Source of the DNA: Trileptium ribeirensis
Taxonomy: Eukaryota > Nematoda > Enoplea > Enoplida > Thoracostomopsidae
Assembly (NCBI GenBank): GCA_030248225.1
Contig: JASANE010016100.1
Span: 1 to 64,000, forward strand
DNA length: 64,000 bases
Reading direction: 5' to 3'
In this document: piece by piece, positions 23,500-37,496 of the stretch
Layout of the letters: each line of letters begins with the position of its first letter
Position numbering within the stretch: the stretch's first letter is position 1
Notes under the pieces: generated by a model
Database searches by the model: none
What the model saw: only the letters and a program-made list of their open reading frames with translations
Told to the model about the DNA's origin: nothing
Translations under genes and position numbers: made by a program

Positions 23500-26400
23500 A
23501 TATCATATAAAAATTAGTGCTCTTTTAATGTTATACGTCATGTACCTATGCATATATAGGTACCCGCCTGAACTACTTAACCTCTATGTTGGTACGACGG
23601 GACGGCGCACGCCACCACTCCGCCACATTTATCCTTAGGTCATTTGGACAGCATGCAATTTCATATTAAAATAAAAGCTTCGAGATACCGCTGAGTTGCA
23701 ATATGAAATCAATGGTCCTCACTCAAAATATATTTTGTGAAATTTAAATAAATTTTCTTTGAATTTTGCACCACCAGATATTTTTTAATTCAAAGAAATA
23801 TTTCTTGAAATTTCAAAGAATTATTTTTGAAATTTCAAAAATATGTAATTTTTTTAAAATAAAATTTTGAATTTCAAGGAATGCTTTTTTGAATGCTAAC
23901 AGAATGTCTGGTTGTGCAAAATTTAAAGAAATTTCTTTTAAATTCACAAAAACCTATTTTCAGTGTAGTCCTTGCTCTTTTATCACCGTTAATTTATAGA
24001 AGTCGATAAAACGGCAGGAAAGCAGTGCTATCACCTAAAGGATTGACATCCTTGAAGGCTCCGGTCCTCCGCCCTGGAAAATTTTAGCAAAATTGTAAAA
24101 ATAGGGCTAAATATGGCAAAGGTAAAATTTGGCAAAAATGAAAGGGATATCCAATGGGCAAATCTACATTCTGAAAGACCGCCACCGCCCGTCGCCCTCC
24201 CTTGCTAAGGCGAAGGACCTTCGAGACTATGTCTTAGTTGATTTTTCTAATAATTTTACTTTATATCCATGTCATCAGGCAGGTTGAAAAATGAATAACA
24301 CAAGCTTTGAAAAATTGCATTACTGCTGCCCCGTAAAATTCAACCTCGTGCGAAAAAAGTCTAGGTACAAGTAGTTACGCATATGCACCAGATTCATTGC
24401 ACCACGGAAAGAAAAATTATTGGGCCACATTTGTTCCGGAATGATAATAGTTGTCAGAATAATTGATTGGATTCAAAGAGCGTCCGGGATCTAATGGCTA
24501 TACCTTTTGATTCGGTGCACTTAACAGCAAAAGGCAATTTCATAGTAATTATTTGATTGAAGCAGACACGTTTTCTACAGAGATAAATCACAGGTTGCAG
24601 TTATCTCTTGATTAAACACAACGCTTATATGAATATTGTATATTTTCCAACCTTTTACTGCTAAACGACGATTATATTCCGGGAATATGCTAAAAACGTT
24701 AAGGAGCGCCGGTTAGTTTATATAAATTGTCTTAAATTCACAAATTTCATAATTTATGTACCACTGTTTTAAAAATAATATGGTTTGGGCAATAAATTTT
24801 TTTGCTAAAGTTTGCGACATATTTTTATTTCTACACTCCGATGTCATTATATCAAAACCTGCCGGTATAGTGAATAAATCGATTACTGCTGCTCACGCGA
24901 TAAACCATTAAGTGTACGAAATACATTTATTGAAAACACTTTAATTTCAGCGCTGTTTGTCAATGCATTCGGAATTTAATCCTACAGATTAGCTGTTTCT
25001 TACATTTCATGTAATAGTTTCGCTAGTAATATCGCTGTTTCTAAGAATGATAGTAGTAGTCGGGCTGAACGTAGCATGTAGTTAAGGAAAATCCAGTAGA
25101 CACAGACGCATTATGTATTTTTATTTATTATGTTTGTTTATCCTTGTTTTTGTTTCTTTTATTGCTATGTCTTTTTTGTTGTTTTTGATGCATTGTAGGT
25201 AGTTAGCTAGAGCGTAGTTATGTTTTAGCTGGGGTTAGTCTACATTAATCGACCGTTCTTTTATAATGATAAAAATTGTTGGGAACTGAACATAATGTGT
25301 CGTAGGTTGTGATACCAAGGTTGTGATGATGGTATTTGTAAGCGTGATCGTGAAGCGGGTTTATAATGCGGTATGAAATCTGGAGGAAGGAGTTGGTATA
25401 TTCCATTGTATAGCGTTAGCTTTTTTAGACTATTGCACTACCCCACTAATCTCACACCACACCCACAAAAATTCCACAACGTAGCCTCAAAAAAAGAAAC
25501 TGTAACGTTCTGCCGGCAACAGTGTACAACAAGGGAACCAATAATCTTACAGCGAGGCAGACAAAAAGTCGCTCTTTCTCCAAATGTTCAGTAATCGTCC
25601 TATATATTTATGTAAATTTGAATTATTTATGAAATTTGAATTTATGTAGTTCTGCTAGCACGGAGATTCATCTAAAATTTGTGCTTGGTGTTTGTTCATC
25701 AGATTTATGGGCGAGGAATTTTACTGTTACCCTCCAAAAAGTGGGGCTCCTGTGATCTCAGAACTTCTGATTTGGCGTTCGGTGGGCCTAATTGCTGCTC
25801 TATGTGCACTTAATTGATTACATATATATTCAAAACTAACTAACAATTCTAATTTTTTGTCAGTCACGAGAGTAACAAACAGTATTGTACAAAACTATAA
25901 AGTTAAGTAGCTTAAAGCTACACCACGGCGCAGTGTACGTACTATAGTTAACGGTGATGTTGACTTCTAAATAAATGAAGTGCTGCATTACGTGAAAATA
26001 GTACATTGAGTGGTGTGAGGTATGGCATTTCAGGGACACTATAATAGATGTGACAAGATCCGTAAGAAGTGTCGGTCCGCCCCGGCTCGCTTTTAACCTT
26101 GGTCGATCCGTAGTGCTAAACCCACAGATAATCTAGCTGCCTTCGCTACTTCTAATTCTCGCTGTTCCTGCCAACTGTAACATTTGCCAATAAGTATCCC
26201 AAACAGATGATGTTTGCTCTGTCTTATCTTTCCTGCGTTTGAGTGGTAGAATAAGCTGTTACAAAGTGTAAGTCTAATTTTTGGATTATAAGAAATACAT
26301 TAATTTTTCCATATTTGTATTCAAATTTGACAATTAGGCTGACGTCAAATTCTCAGAACCGAGCATTATAAAAAGTGTAAGGAACTGAACTAATCGGGCA

Positions 26401-29400
26401 GAAGTTCTAGACTCTAATCCTACACCCGATCTGAGTCTAAGCCAAAGCAAGCCAAAAGCGACAGTGCCTTCCGTTTCGTCGCTAGAGATTTCATCGAGGA
26501 GAATTGGTAATCGCATGTTAATAGTTTAAAGATAAGGCTTATATAAAAAACTTATTCTTAGTCTTATCGGGTTTGACACATATTCAGCTCCGTCGCTGTC
26601 ACTGGCTTGTGTTTAAATTGTGCATTTAATGTTATGCAATTTCGAAAATGGTCAATTTTGAAGGTATATACGGTGAAAATTTTGGCATAATTGAACTCAG
26701 AATATATCTAAATCCGTCATATTTATGATAATTTTGCCGTCTGTCTATCTTAACGTCTGTTATGCTGCATTTAGAACGTTGGAAAAATCATTTATTTTTC
26801 TCACGGTACAAAAATGTCAAACTGTTGCGCTAATCTTCCACCACGGCGAACGATTTGCGAAATTAAGGTTTTTAGACAATATATGTATATTTATAATAGC
26901 GTTGATATTTTGCATATATTTACATATGAACACTAGTTCGAAAATATTTTCTAAAATGTGTATTATTTTTTATGTTTGTACTGTGCTTAAAACGACTCAT
27001 TTCGCTTGCTAAATCAAGAGGGTGTCATTCTTGAAAATAAGATCTAATTACCGTAGTGTTTCCCCAAGTAAAAACTCCATTAACGCACATAAAGTTTGTT
27101 CCTTTACCTAGCATGTCTGCTCTGAAGTCAGATATGTTGCCCAGACGATACAATGTAGTATCCTTATAAAAGAACAGCTTGGCTGAGGGTGCTCAGGGCT
27201 TATATGAGAACCTCAGTAAAGTTAAGGGCTCAGGATTAATGGAAAGGATTAAGCACGATGCACTTGACTGTTGATAGCAGAACTAAGCATATAAATAAGG
27301 GGTTCTTTCTCATTGTTCCCTTCTGCTAAGGGGATACACGGATGATGGAAATCATTATTACAGTACAGAAGGGCTATGATAAAACATAGTCAATGCGGAA
27401 TAGGTATTACGAGGCTATAGATGGCAAATGCAATTTATTCTATAAGTAGATTGATTTGTTAGTGGCAGATGTATACTATATAAAATTTTATATATTAGCT
27501 AAATTTGAGTTAAATGTGTCTAGGTTTTTCCGTGTTTCCGTTGTCTAGGTATTGCGTATTTGTTCGGCGTTGCGCAGGAATATCAAACCAAGACATGTAC
27601 TTCGAAAATGGCCTAATAATCAATGGAGTTTTATCTATAGAAATTAAAATTGTTTTGAAGAACTGAAATTAGGTTAAATATCGCTATAACATTGTCATAA
27701 AAAGGTATGACTGTTCGGGCTAAGACTATTGGTTCATAGTAAAAAATAAGTCTTCAAACGGTCCCGTTCCTATATATTAAGTATACATTTGTAATATGGG
27801 AGTTGAAGGTCTATCCGCTTGGGTGGGGGGAGGTAGATGATCACGGTATGCAGTGCGCGGTGAAAGTTAGGGGGGTCGAGGGGAGCCCAAGGTGTAATAA
27901 TTTATATGATCAAAAATTTTCCAATTTCACTACAAAGTTACCTCTATAGACCTCTAAAGACAAACAACAGTTGCTACTTTATAGCGATCTATCCCACCCT
28001 TCTCCTTTAATATATTCGTTTGTTGCTTACTCAGCAAAGGAATTTGATATTCTAATACTCCGGCTATTATTGTGTTAAATAAAACGCGGTTACTCTTGAT
28101 GTCACTGTCAGCTCGGCGTGCTATTACGATCACATTTTGACCGTGCGTAAAACATTGTACTACCAGGAGTAAAATATTCTATAATGGACTCTCGTAGGAG
28201 CTGTTTGTCCGTGGCGTCGATTCGTTTTTAGACGGCGTACACATGTTTGATACATGCCTTGGCTTGGCACTACTTGTAATTAAAGACTAAAGGTTTTTAT
28301 GACTGTGAGTTGTATAGATCAGTAGTTGTGATGATTTTGGTCATATATACATGCTGACGCTGGGTGATGGTAGAAGCCCTTGGGGTGGCCGTGCTAAAGG
28401 ATTTTGACAATTTCCCCCTGAGCCTCGCCCAAGGCCCATTTTTTCCAATTTTACCACATGTTTGTCAATTTCCAGGTAAAGAGGGTTCGACGCCTGAAGG
28501 GTGGGGGTAGTCCCTTGAGCACCTACTGTATGTATATATGATTCTGGTGATATTAATGATGCGTCGGAGATTGCTTTTGTCTTCTAGATAACTTGTACTA
28601 GCTTCTACTGGTATTCAACCAACAACGCAGTGGTTGACAATATACCTTTACTATTTTACGATTCCCCAACAACAGCAATTTTTAAACGTTTAGTGTTGAA
28701 AATATAAACTTAACCGACCTGAAAATACGTTCTGGAAATTGTTAGGAAATACATTTCATATATCAGGGCACATGACCAGATTTATTGAAGCATAGATGTC
28801 AACAGCAGCGGTAAATGAATACAGCTACGGTCAAATGTGTCGACTGTTATCACTGAGCTTTGATATCGCTGAATTATATACGAGTTCACAAGCAAAAAAG
28901 TTCATCTTAATTTTTTGCTATTATTGTACTTAGGTTCGGCTCGTATTTATTGCCCGTTTACTGCTGCAAGGTAATATATGTACTGCAAAATGCTGGCATA
29001 TAAGTGTTCTCTAATTGCCTAATTTATTCGAGTATTATTTGTATATGTAATGTCTTTAGAAGTTGTGAAAGGAACACCTACGTTCTGGATTGGTAGGACG
29101 AAAAAGCACACACGACCACTCGGCCATGTTCTAGTAACGTGTCGTTCCTTACATTGTGGGTCATTAAAACTATTGCTTCGGGCTTCTCAAAGAGGTTTGA
29201 AACACTGCGAATATTCAAGTCTTAAGAATTCAGAGCGGGTAGCAAGTAATTAACTGCAATAAACCACACTAACCTGGCACAAATAAACCATGAAAAGCTA
29301 TCTACCCGAATTTCGCGGTTACAGCCAAGAGAAGCGTCACAAAACTACTACATTTTTGAAAAGACGATTTACAGCCTTCTTTATATCTTATCCTAAGCGT

Positions 29401-31113
29401 CTTTCTAGTTTGTTCAACCAATGATAAAATCAGAAGATTGCTGCAGCAACTGTTTAGTTTACTCAAAGTTAAGCAGGAACAGAGCAACAATGAATGGTTA
29501 CTGTTACCGACGGTGAACACAACGACTGGTAGTTTTATATCGGATAGTTGTAATTTTTAGTCTCGGACGTTTTCGTTCAACCGCGCTGCAAACCCGGCGC
29601 CGGGCAAGCGATGTACAGCTAGTGGAAACTGCCCTTAAGCCAATGACGTTATGAACATTTGTTCAAATCTAACGCTACGAAAGGAGATTAAGACTTTATC
29701 CGATGATATATATTGATATATGCAGTGTATGTCAGGCATAATTGCCGCATAATTCTCTCAGTTAATATTATTTTAACATCTACAAATGGGACCCGCCATT
29801 AAGCTGTTTTCCTGGAAGCCCATAAATATATGTTAGCCAGCATAAAAATAAGTGTGCTGATTAAATGTGTGTGTTCGGTGTGCCGACATTGATGGGCGGT
29901 TTGCATATTGGACAGCCTATTAATATTTACAGATATATACTCGGGGTACAATAGCTGGAGACGGCTGCGAGGAGCTCATGGTATTTGATAGAGATTTATA
30001 AAATTAAGCGACGCACGTTCATGAGTCACTCTTTTAGAAGCTACTGAACTGTATAGGCATTTGTTTGTAAGTTCTCGTATCCGATAGTTACCTTTCGACC
30101 AAGGTGTCACTTGCCCATACCTGGTCAAAGGTCTGAAAGCGATCCGTCAAGTTTTGTCCCGTATCACAAGTTTTCGGATGCCTTTCAAAAGCGTTCGTTT
30201 TTGACATATTGTAATTTTGTGCGCTAATATAGCTACCTGCATAAAGTTCGGATATTCTACAGGGCCAAATCTGAGATATAATGTAATACCCCTCAAGGTT
30301 ACATGGACCGCGGATACAGAGCGGACACTCACGTTTGCAGACAGCCACTGTATTATGAAGGGTCTGTTGAGGATAACATGATTCATAAAATGTTTGCAGG
30401 AGAACTCTCTTTCAAACAATAATTCTTGCAACACTACAAATGCCGTGTTTCTTCATGAGAACGTGTGTTCCAGATTAGTTGCATTTATTTCTAACAATTA
30501 TCTCTGTGTTAACAAATACACAAGCTCATCGAAAGTTGTTGACGAACCCTTCAGGAACAGTGTAACATATGTGTTAGACGCTTTATTACACAGAAAGGGT
30601 GGTCTCTTCCTCCGGGTGCACGGTGGGAAGCAATCTGTGCCCTCGGTTGAGAGACAATTAGTGCGGCGCTTTTTAGCATTTGTAGCATATATTTTCGTTT
30701 GTTGACGTAGTATCGCCGTTCGTGCTATTGCTTAAAGTAACCGGGTCTCGATTCTGCCATTGTGTACTGTTGCCGTCCGTACTTTGGGTGCTAAACATCG
30801 GTTTACCCATGACCATGTCGCGGCACCCTTAAAGTACCGGCACCCAAAAACTCTTCTGGACAGAATCTTTTGGTATAGGAAGCATAAAAATTGATTTATA
30901 TCGGGGCAAAATTTACAACATTTTACTACCTTGTTTTGGGGGTACTTAAATCAGGCTCCAGTAGTCCGTTGTTTTAAATTTAAACTACTTGTTATCTTGT
31001 GGGGGTGACTGAACTCAATATAGGTAAACTTTTGCGACTGCTGCACTCCAACAATCTGGCTTATCTCCGATCGTAAAACTTGGCTTGTTATCTTTATTGT
31101 TCATTTCATAACT
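23498..31113. other. no gene recognised
   Basis: Read on both strands, this 7.6-kb stretch shows only short frames and scattered G-rich or C-rich patches (about 24050, 27830, 28380, 28500) that resemble eroded repeats. No RNA gene, complete element or defensible exon was found. Missing RdRP exons could still hide here. Confidence 0.45.
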
Positions 31114-31386
31114 TCACATAAATGTTGCCGAACTATTTATGTAAGAGGTTACTGTTCTCGGTTTAACAATACTTAAATTCCATTGGTTTTGTGCGTATAT
31201 CATACTGCTTTTCTTTGGTTTGTTAGCAGTACATCGGCTTTGTGATCGGCACTGAGTAACAAAAATATCCTCGGAGTATAAAATGGGTTGTGCGATATGC
31301 TCGAGGAGCTCAGTAGGGTTCAGACGCAGTCGTCTCAGTTTGTTTCTTGTGACCCAGCTCTCGTATTTACTTATTTCTAACTCCAT
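31114..31386 (-). CDS. unidentified short ORF, possibly retroelement-derived
   Basis: ATG-initiated minus-strand frame of 90 codons (MELEISKYESWVTRNKLRRL, then LNPTELLEHIAQPILYSED). The first 45 residues are helical and charged and have coding-like codons. The second half is low in information. The leader upstream (minus strand, 31387-31480) resembles the start of a retroelement gag unit, but no capsid, protease or zinc-knuckle motif follows. I would not assign a function. Confidence 0.2.
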   Translation of the reverse strand: MELEISKYESWVTRNKLRRLRLNPTELLEHIAQPILYSEDIFVTQCRSQSRCTANKPKKSSMIYAQNQWNLSIVKPRTVTSYINSSATFM

Positions 31387-31589
31387 TCTTTTTTTCCAAA
31401 TATTTTAATGTTTCTCTCGACTAACCAAGTTAACTTTCGCTTTTGACTTGAGTTATTGTACCTTTTCGCCACTTATACACTTAGGGTTTTTTCTGGTTTT
31501 CCCCTGCTTTAAAGCACTTCAAAATTGTCGCTTCAGCGTTACTCTTTCAATTGTTAAAGTCTCTCTGTTTATTTTATGCCGTTTCCTTG

Positions 31590-32760
31590 CCCCAGCTGTA
31601 CTGGGCTCCCGGTTTCCACTCTAGTTCAGAATGGGGCCGTATTATGTGTTGTTATCAATATGTTTGGTGCGCTATCATGTTACGGCGAGTAGTATAGTTG
31701 TTGATAGGATTGGTGTTTGTTTGGCAATAATTTTAAGCTCATGTTGTGAAATCTGTGGTGACAAAATCGTTATAGCCATCAGGCGAAAGTTAAGACTTGG
31801 ACACTTGTCTCGGCACTAGCGTTTTTCGCCTCGTATTTAAATGCCGCTGATCCAGGGGCGCTATCTTTCGCCCGCGCTTCAATGTTTCTTGGATTTCAGC
31901 AATTGAAACAAATTCATTCCACAAACAAACTCTCGCCCGAGATTAACTTTTGTTCGGCGCAAACTAAAACTCTAGTCGTTTTCTGACCCCAGCCCTTGGC
32001 TCTTGCATGCCGCGGCACCAGCAAAAGTTTCTCTGGGATATCGTAACCGTGGGTTTTTCCTTAAGCTATGCGACTATCATAGTTCTTGTTTCGTTTTTGC
32101 GGAGCACTTGCCTGTGTTAAAAGTGTGCTTCATGTTTTAGAACTAACTGGAGTACCGGAATTCGTGCAAATCAAATGTTTTTGTATCATATCTCTGCTCT
32201 AAATGTACATTTCAATCGCTGTATAAAAAGCCCCGCACTGGGCACGTTTAGTGAACTATAGTATCGTGTCGACAACTATTATTTCTATCGCCTAATTAAA
32301 TATTATGAGTAAAAGAAATTTGAACCGGTCTTCTCTTTGTTTTCTATCGGCGATAAGGTCACGGTTTTGTTTGTTATTGGTTAAAGTGCCGGCAACCTAA
32401 ACACTCGTTGTGGCGACGAGTGGACTTAATGTAGTTTCGTCGCGCTTAAACCACACAGTAAGGCATACGTCCAACTAATGGACTCTATCCAGTCGCAGGG
32501 CTATTATCACCATCGGCTCCAATTAGCGTACCACTATTCTACCGCAAGGAACATACGAGAACTACCCATTTCGGCCCACCGGGTTTCGAACGGGATAGTT
32601 ATGTCCAGGGGACCTCAACATACCACTAGACACGTACGCAAGTTAGCGGGCCCTACCCTTATGAACACTAGGGCTAGAGGTAGGCGGCCCCTCCTTTGTA
32701 GGGACATGATTAGGCGATTAAGCCTTTCCGACCGCCTCCCGCTACAATAATATTTATTGT
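31590..32760 (+). other. possible solo LTR-like or promoter-bearing repeat
   Basis: This block has higher GC than its surroundings, a clear TGTATAAAAAGCCCCGCAC box at about 32220, and 150 bp later a TGGCGACGAGTGG motif (about 32412) that resembles the primer-binding region seen after Gypsy-type LTRs. A 90-codon plus frame at 32478-32750 is Arg-rich without a recognised domain. No second LTR was found in the window, so the call is tentative. Confidence 0.25.
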
Positions 32761-32799
32761 GAATAATTTTTATGTCGATAGAAACAAACCACATGTCAA

Positions 32800-33672
32800 A
32801 CGCTCAACACATTATTACACAAAATACAGAATTTTCTGGGGAAATGCAGAAGCTTTTATAAAACCCACAGATTCTACGCAGTATCCGGCAATCAAAAGGA
32901 CCACGATCCAATGCATAATATATATTACACAAAATATAGAATTTTCTGGGGAAATGCGGAACCTTTTTATAAAACCCACAGATTCTACGCAATATCCGGC
33001 AATCAAAAGGACCACGATGCAATGCGTAATATATATTACACAAAATATAGAATTTTCTGGGGAAATGCGAAACCTTTTTATAAAACCCACAGATTCTACG
33101 CAATATCCGGCAATCAAAAGGACCACGATCCAGTGCATAATATATATTACACAAAATATAGAATTTTCTGGGGAAATGCGGAACCTTTTTAAAAAACCCA
33201 CAGATTCTACGCAATATCCGGCAATCAAAAGGACCACGATCCAATGCATAATATATATTACACAAAATATAGAATTTTCTGGGGAAATGCGAAACCTTTT
33301 TAAAAAACCCACAGATTCTACGCAGTATCCGGCAATCAAAAGGACCACGATCCAATGCATGATATATATTACACAAAATATAGAATTTTCTGGGGAAATG
33401 CGGAACCTTTTTATAAAACCCACAGATTCTACGCAATATCCGGCAATCAAAAGGACCACGATCCAATGCACAAAATATAGAATTTTCTGAGGAAATGCGG
33501 AACCTTTTTATAAAACCCACAGATTCTACGCAACATTCGGCAATCAAAAGGACCACGATCCAATGCATAATATATATTACACAAAATATAGAATTTTCTG
33601 GGAAAATGCGGAATCTTTTTATAAAACCCACAGATTCTACGCAATATCCGGAAATCAAAGGAACCACGATCC
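32800..33672. repeat. 111-bp minisatellite, about eight copies
   Basis: The unit contains ACACAAAATATAGAATTTTC and CCCACAGATTCTACGCAATA. Copies start 111 bp apart (for example 32927 and 33038), with one shortened copy near 33470. Because 111 is 37 codons, frames stay open through the array on both strands (up to 378 codons on the minus strand). These are products of the period and not evidence for protein. The array ends 71 bp from the RdRP exon at 33743. Confidence 0.95.
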
Positions 33673-33742
33673 ATATTTTATTTTGGACACAACAGCGAAC
33701 AACGCCAGCTATCATTCCTTCATCGTAATCAGCAAGACTTAC

Positions 33743-33951
33743 ACATCGTGGAAAGCTGACATGGAATACACCAGACCATTCTTTCAAAGCATTACTCCAT
33801 TCGTTGACTTTATTCTTTAACTTCCGCAAATTTTCGTTGTTACCATATTTGATCTCAAGTTCGCATGCCGGAAAAAATATTCTTTCTTGTAGCGGTACAG
33901 CAAACACGTCCGATTCGCAAACATCCCACTGAGATGACACAACCGATATAT
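33743..33951 (-). CDS. RdRP exon g (C-terminal extension)
   Basis: Acceptor ATTACAG ends at 33952 and donor GTAAGT starts at 33742. The exon begins with two bases that complete the codon left by the exon at 51834 and ends in phase 0. The peptide includes SSQWDVCESDVFAVPLQERI, FFPACELEIKYGNNENLRKL and ALKEWSGVFHVSFPRC. The segment 'EWSGV' is one I associate with the C-terminal extension of animal RdRPs, beyond the catalytic core. The next exon is not identified with confidence; 1779-2207 has the right phase. Confidence 0.75.
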
Positions 33952-35850
33952 CTGTAATTATAATAAAGTAGACTTGTAAATTGTCTTCACAGAAGTGGAC
34001 CCCAGAATTTTCGAGCTCCCCAGGTCATGCCCGCAGGTAAAAATTTGATATTGTGTAGAGGGAAGAATAGTCAGTAATGTACATGTAGATTCACAAGACC
34101 ATACCCTAGGCACTTGTAGTATGTAAATCATGATAAGTGCCCACAGGGTAAGAGATTACCCTCCCTAACTATCGTGCCTCCCTCACATTGCAATCCCATG
34201 TGAAAGTAATATGATTACACTATGCGTCACTTTTCTAATGTTTGAGCATTATTTATCAAATTTCACGGTTCTGAAAAAAGCGAAAAATATTTTTGTACCA
34301 GATGGTTGCCGGGCACACAGTGTGGGTATACAACCGATGTACTGTAGAGAGGCATATCATAAGAACAGTTTACTTTTAAACATTTTGATCAGAATTTTTA
34401 GTCTCGAATGTATTCCGAAATCAGGCCAAAACAAAGTAAATATAATGTACGTATCTGCCTAGACCAATACATGGCTTTTTCTTTGCGGTGTTTTTGTACG
34501 ATTTTCTGGTTGCTAATCTGTGCACAGCAGGTCGAAATCGCGACATCACATTGATCGATATTCGTTTAAACGAAATTCATTAAACGCAAGCTGACATTTT
34601 TATCAATTAATTATTTTGTTAATTTAACGCAATCGAAATTCGTTAAATTAAACGCGAACTAATATTTTTATTCCCAACTACCGCTGGGCCTTTAGTGCAC
34701 TAAATTTGAGAAATACACAATGTTTGTGCCAAATCCATAGAAAGGATGCATAACCCCATATGCTATCTTGTCGCAGATAGAGTCACCTGGTTGTGCCTTT
34801 TATTACTTTCAGCTATGCCTAAGCTCAAGACTATGACGCCGAGGGTCCAAACGAATTTCTGCTCGTTCCTGCATTATTATATTTTGACGACTAGTATAAT
34901 GGCGATTATTACATAGCTAGTCCTCAAGATTCTGTTTCTGCTTGATCTTTTTGTTTTTGTTTCATTTTTTAATTACCATTAAAATGCAACAATTTTTACG
35001 GTAGAAGAGGATTCGCCTACCTCGACGCTTAGTATTTATTTTTTATTTTAACACAAACTTCAAATTAATCGCAAACATAGATTTTCGATTACACTAAAAA
35101 GATCGAAATTGAACGGAACCTCGTTCGATTTTTGAGCATTCAATTTCTTAAACAGTTGATGCTCAACGGTGAAGCATTTACTATACAGAGTATGGCAGTA
35201 ACCATCGTTACGCACATAATTCGCCAAATTAGGTTGTAGTGTTTTAATTTACGTATCCCACTGAATTCACAATTTTTCCCGTTGAAAACTACTATACTCA
35301 CTTTTACAAGCCATTCGAGAATTACTACGTAATTGTTGTATCTCCGAGTGTGTGAATGAAAAACACAGACAACGGAACTTGAAGTAAACGTTTATTAACA
35401 CACAAACACGGGAAACACGAGTGGAGTTTAATGAAACAAACGTAATAAATGTACTGAAAGAAGTCATACGTTACTGTTTCGACATTAGCTTTTATGTACT
35501 TATGGAACATTCTCGAATATGTGGTCATGTGATGGAACGTTGTGGAAGATTCTTCAATTGTCGTCATAAAAGGTTCTGGAAGGTTCTGGGAATGACGTTA
35601 TAGAATGTTTTAGGAGTTTCTAGACTTTGCAGAATGTTCGCTAATAACAGTAATGAAATCTCCAATTTTTTATGCACAACATCGTTCCTTGCCAAAATTC
35701 GTGGACTCACATCAATGCAATGTTTCGTTGCCCTTACTGTGTTACAAAAACATGGCATGTAGCACAGTCTACCAGTTCGATATTATGTATGTGACGCAAC
35801 AATTTTTGTTGGTCACTACAAATTTATCATGCATTTCGTTGGCTTAAAAT

Positions 35851-36090
35851 CAGGGACTAACCGGAATTCAAGTTCCAGTTCCGTCGAAAATTATGTTCCA
35901 GCTGCGGTTTAGCTAAAGACAAAAACTCTGCCGGAATTGGAATTCCGGTTTAAAAATCTCGTCTAAATTTTTTGCACATTTTTGCTCCAGCTGCGGTGCT
36001 AACGTACGCTTTATACGAATTGATCAAGTTCCACGACAAGAAGACAAAACAAAAAAAATTGGCCTGACAAACAAATTCCTGCGGTACATT
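35851..36090 (+). mobile_element. hAT-like element left end
   Basis: It begins CAGGGACTAACCGGAATTC and stays similar to the element starting at 54647 for about 250 bp, with alternating GGAATTCC/CCGGTT blocks and then an AT-rich body. Its right end was not found. Confidence 0.5.
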
Positions 36091-36322
36091 TTTCATCTTA
36101 GTAGGAATTTTTCATTTTCTTCATCTTAGTAGGAATTTTTCATTTTCATTCTTTTTTCATTTTCTTTCTTCATTCATTCTTTTTCATCTTAGTAGGAATT
36201 TTTCATTTTCATTCTTTTTTCATTTTCTTTCTTCATTCATTCTTTTTCATCTTAGTAGGAATTTTTCATTTTCATTCTTTTTTCATTTTCTTTCTTCATC
36301 ATTCTTTTTCATCTTAGTAAGA
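36091..36322. repeat. about 63-bp pyrimidine-rich tandem repeat
   Basis: Repeated units start CATCTTAGTAGGAATTTTTC and continue with TTTTCATTC-type pyrimidine runs. There are three full copies plus shorter ones at the left edge. Confidence 0.9.
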
Positions 36323-37115
36323 ATTATTGCTCACCTCCGGCTTATGTTATCAAGCCAAGGCCCGTGTGGAACATAAATAATTGCTTCAAGCAACTGCTTG
36401 TCCATTTTGCAAATTACTATGCACTGGAGAGATCTCGTCTGTACGATCGCTGCATAAACAGTGCTGTTCGTAATCAACTGCTATAAATGTTCGGAGCAGT
36501 TCTAATTGATAGCATTATGCTCAAAAATTTATGACAAACTGAGTTATTCTTTTTTTAAACCAGAGAAATCCATTTCCCACGGAATAACTTGTAATAACCG
36601 TAATATATCTGTTTAGTACGGAGGCGATGGGAAACAGCCAAATCGTCTAACCTGCGCTCCATGCGTTGTAAAAACGAGCGACAGTCATTTTTGTCGGGCA
36701 CCAGAAAATATAAACATAAAAACTTAGTAAATTTGACTTTAATGACACGTTTATGCTGTGTTACACACCGCAATATGGGGGAAAAACAAAACATGACAAT
36801 AGAAAATATGTAAAGCGAATGCCAGATTTCGAATCCAAATAATTGTATTCAATTACATATTTTCATAAATCGAAGACATAATATTATCTATGCTGTTTTG
36901 GGCCTCGGATACTTAGCTTAAGCTATTTTGTTTTTTTATTTCAAACAAAATTAGTGCTTTGACAAAAATTATGGATAATAAAATTGTCTTAGAAAGCCAT
37001 TGGCAATGCCCGGTAGCAATTTCACGGCTAAACCAAAAACGTCGCACTCATTACTGATACTATATTATCAAACACAAAGTTATCCGCTAAAATCAGATAT
37101 TTACACGATGCCACC

Positions 37116-37470
37116 CTGTCCACAGTGGGGGGGCGATGGAACCACCCCACTTTCCAAATCCCCCGTGTTCGTGAGAATTTCCCCATGTCTGCCTCCCCAA
37201 TCGCCGAAACCCAATTGTTCAACTAAATCCAAAAATTCTTTATGTCTCAAAATTTATGTTTTGTATGCAAAATGTTTTTTAAACATTAATTAACACTATT
37301 TCTAGTACTAAAACGTCGTTTTATAGCTTGAAAATACATGCACGGCAATAAAACTAAATGAAAATATTTAGTATTTTTAAACAAAATTTATCCTCCCTTA
37401 ATTTGAAATTTCCATCGAGAATGAACATGCCCCCCTCGAAATCCCTCCCACTTTTCGGAGGCTGTGTATC
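37116..37470. mobile_element. miniature inverted-repeat element, family A copy 1
   Basis: It starts CTGTCCACAGTGGGGG and ends CGGAGGCTGTGTATCC (inverted). It shares the whole AT-rich interior, including TTAAACATTAATTA and CGTTTTATA, with the copy at 53966-54302. Confidence 0.7.
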
Positions 37471-37496
37471 CTATTTTTTCCGTACTTGCAATTATT

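Noticed and set aside
30088..30348. Minus-strand frame with CKRECPLCIRGPC as an RdRP or zinc-finger exon
   Set aside because: The acceptor candidate gives the wrong phase for RdRP exon g and the rest of the frame is not protein-like.
32759..33490. Long plus-strand protein of 243 residues
   Set aside because: It follows from a 111-bp repeat whose length is divisible by three. Several frames on both strands are open for the same reason.
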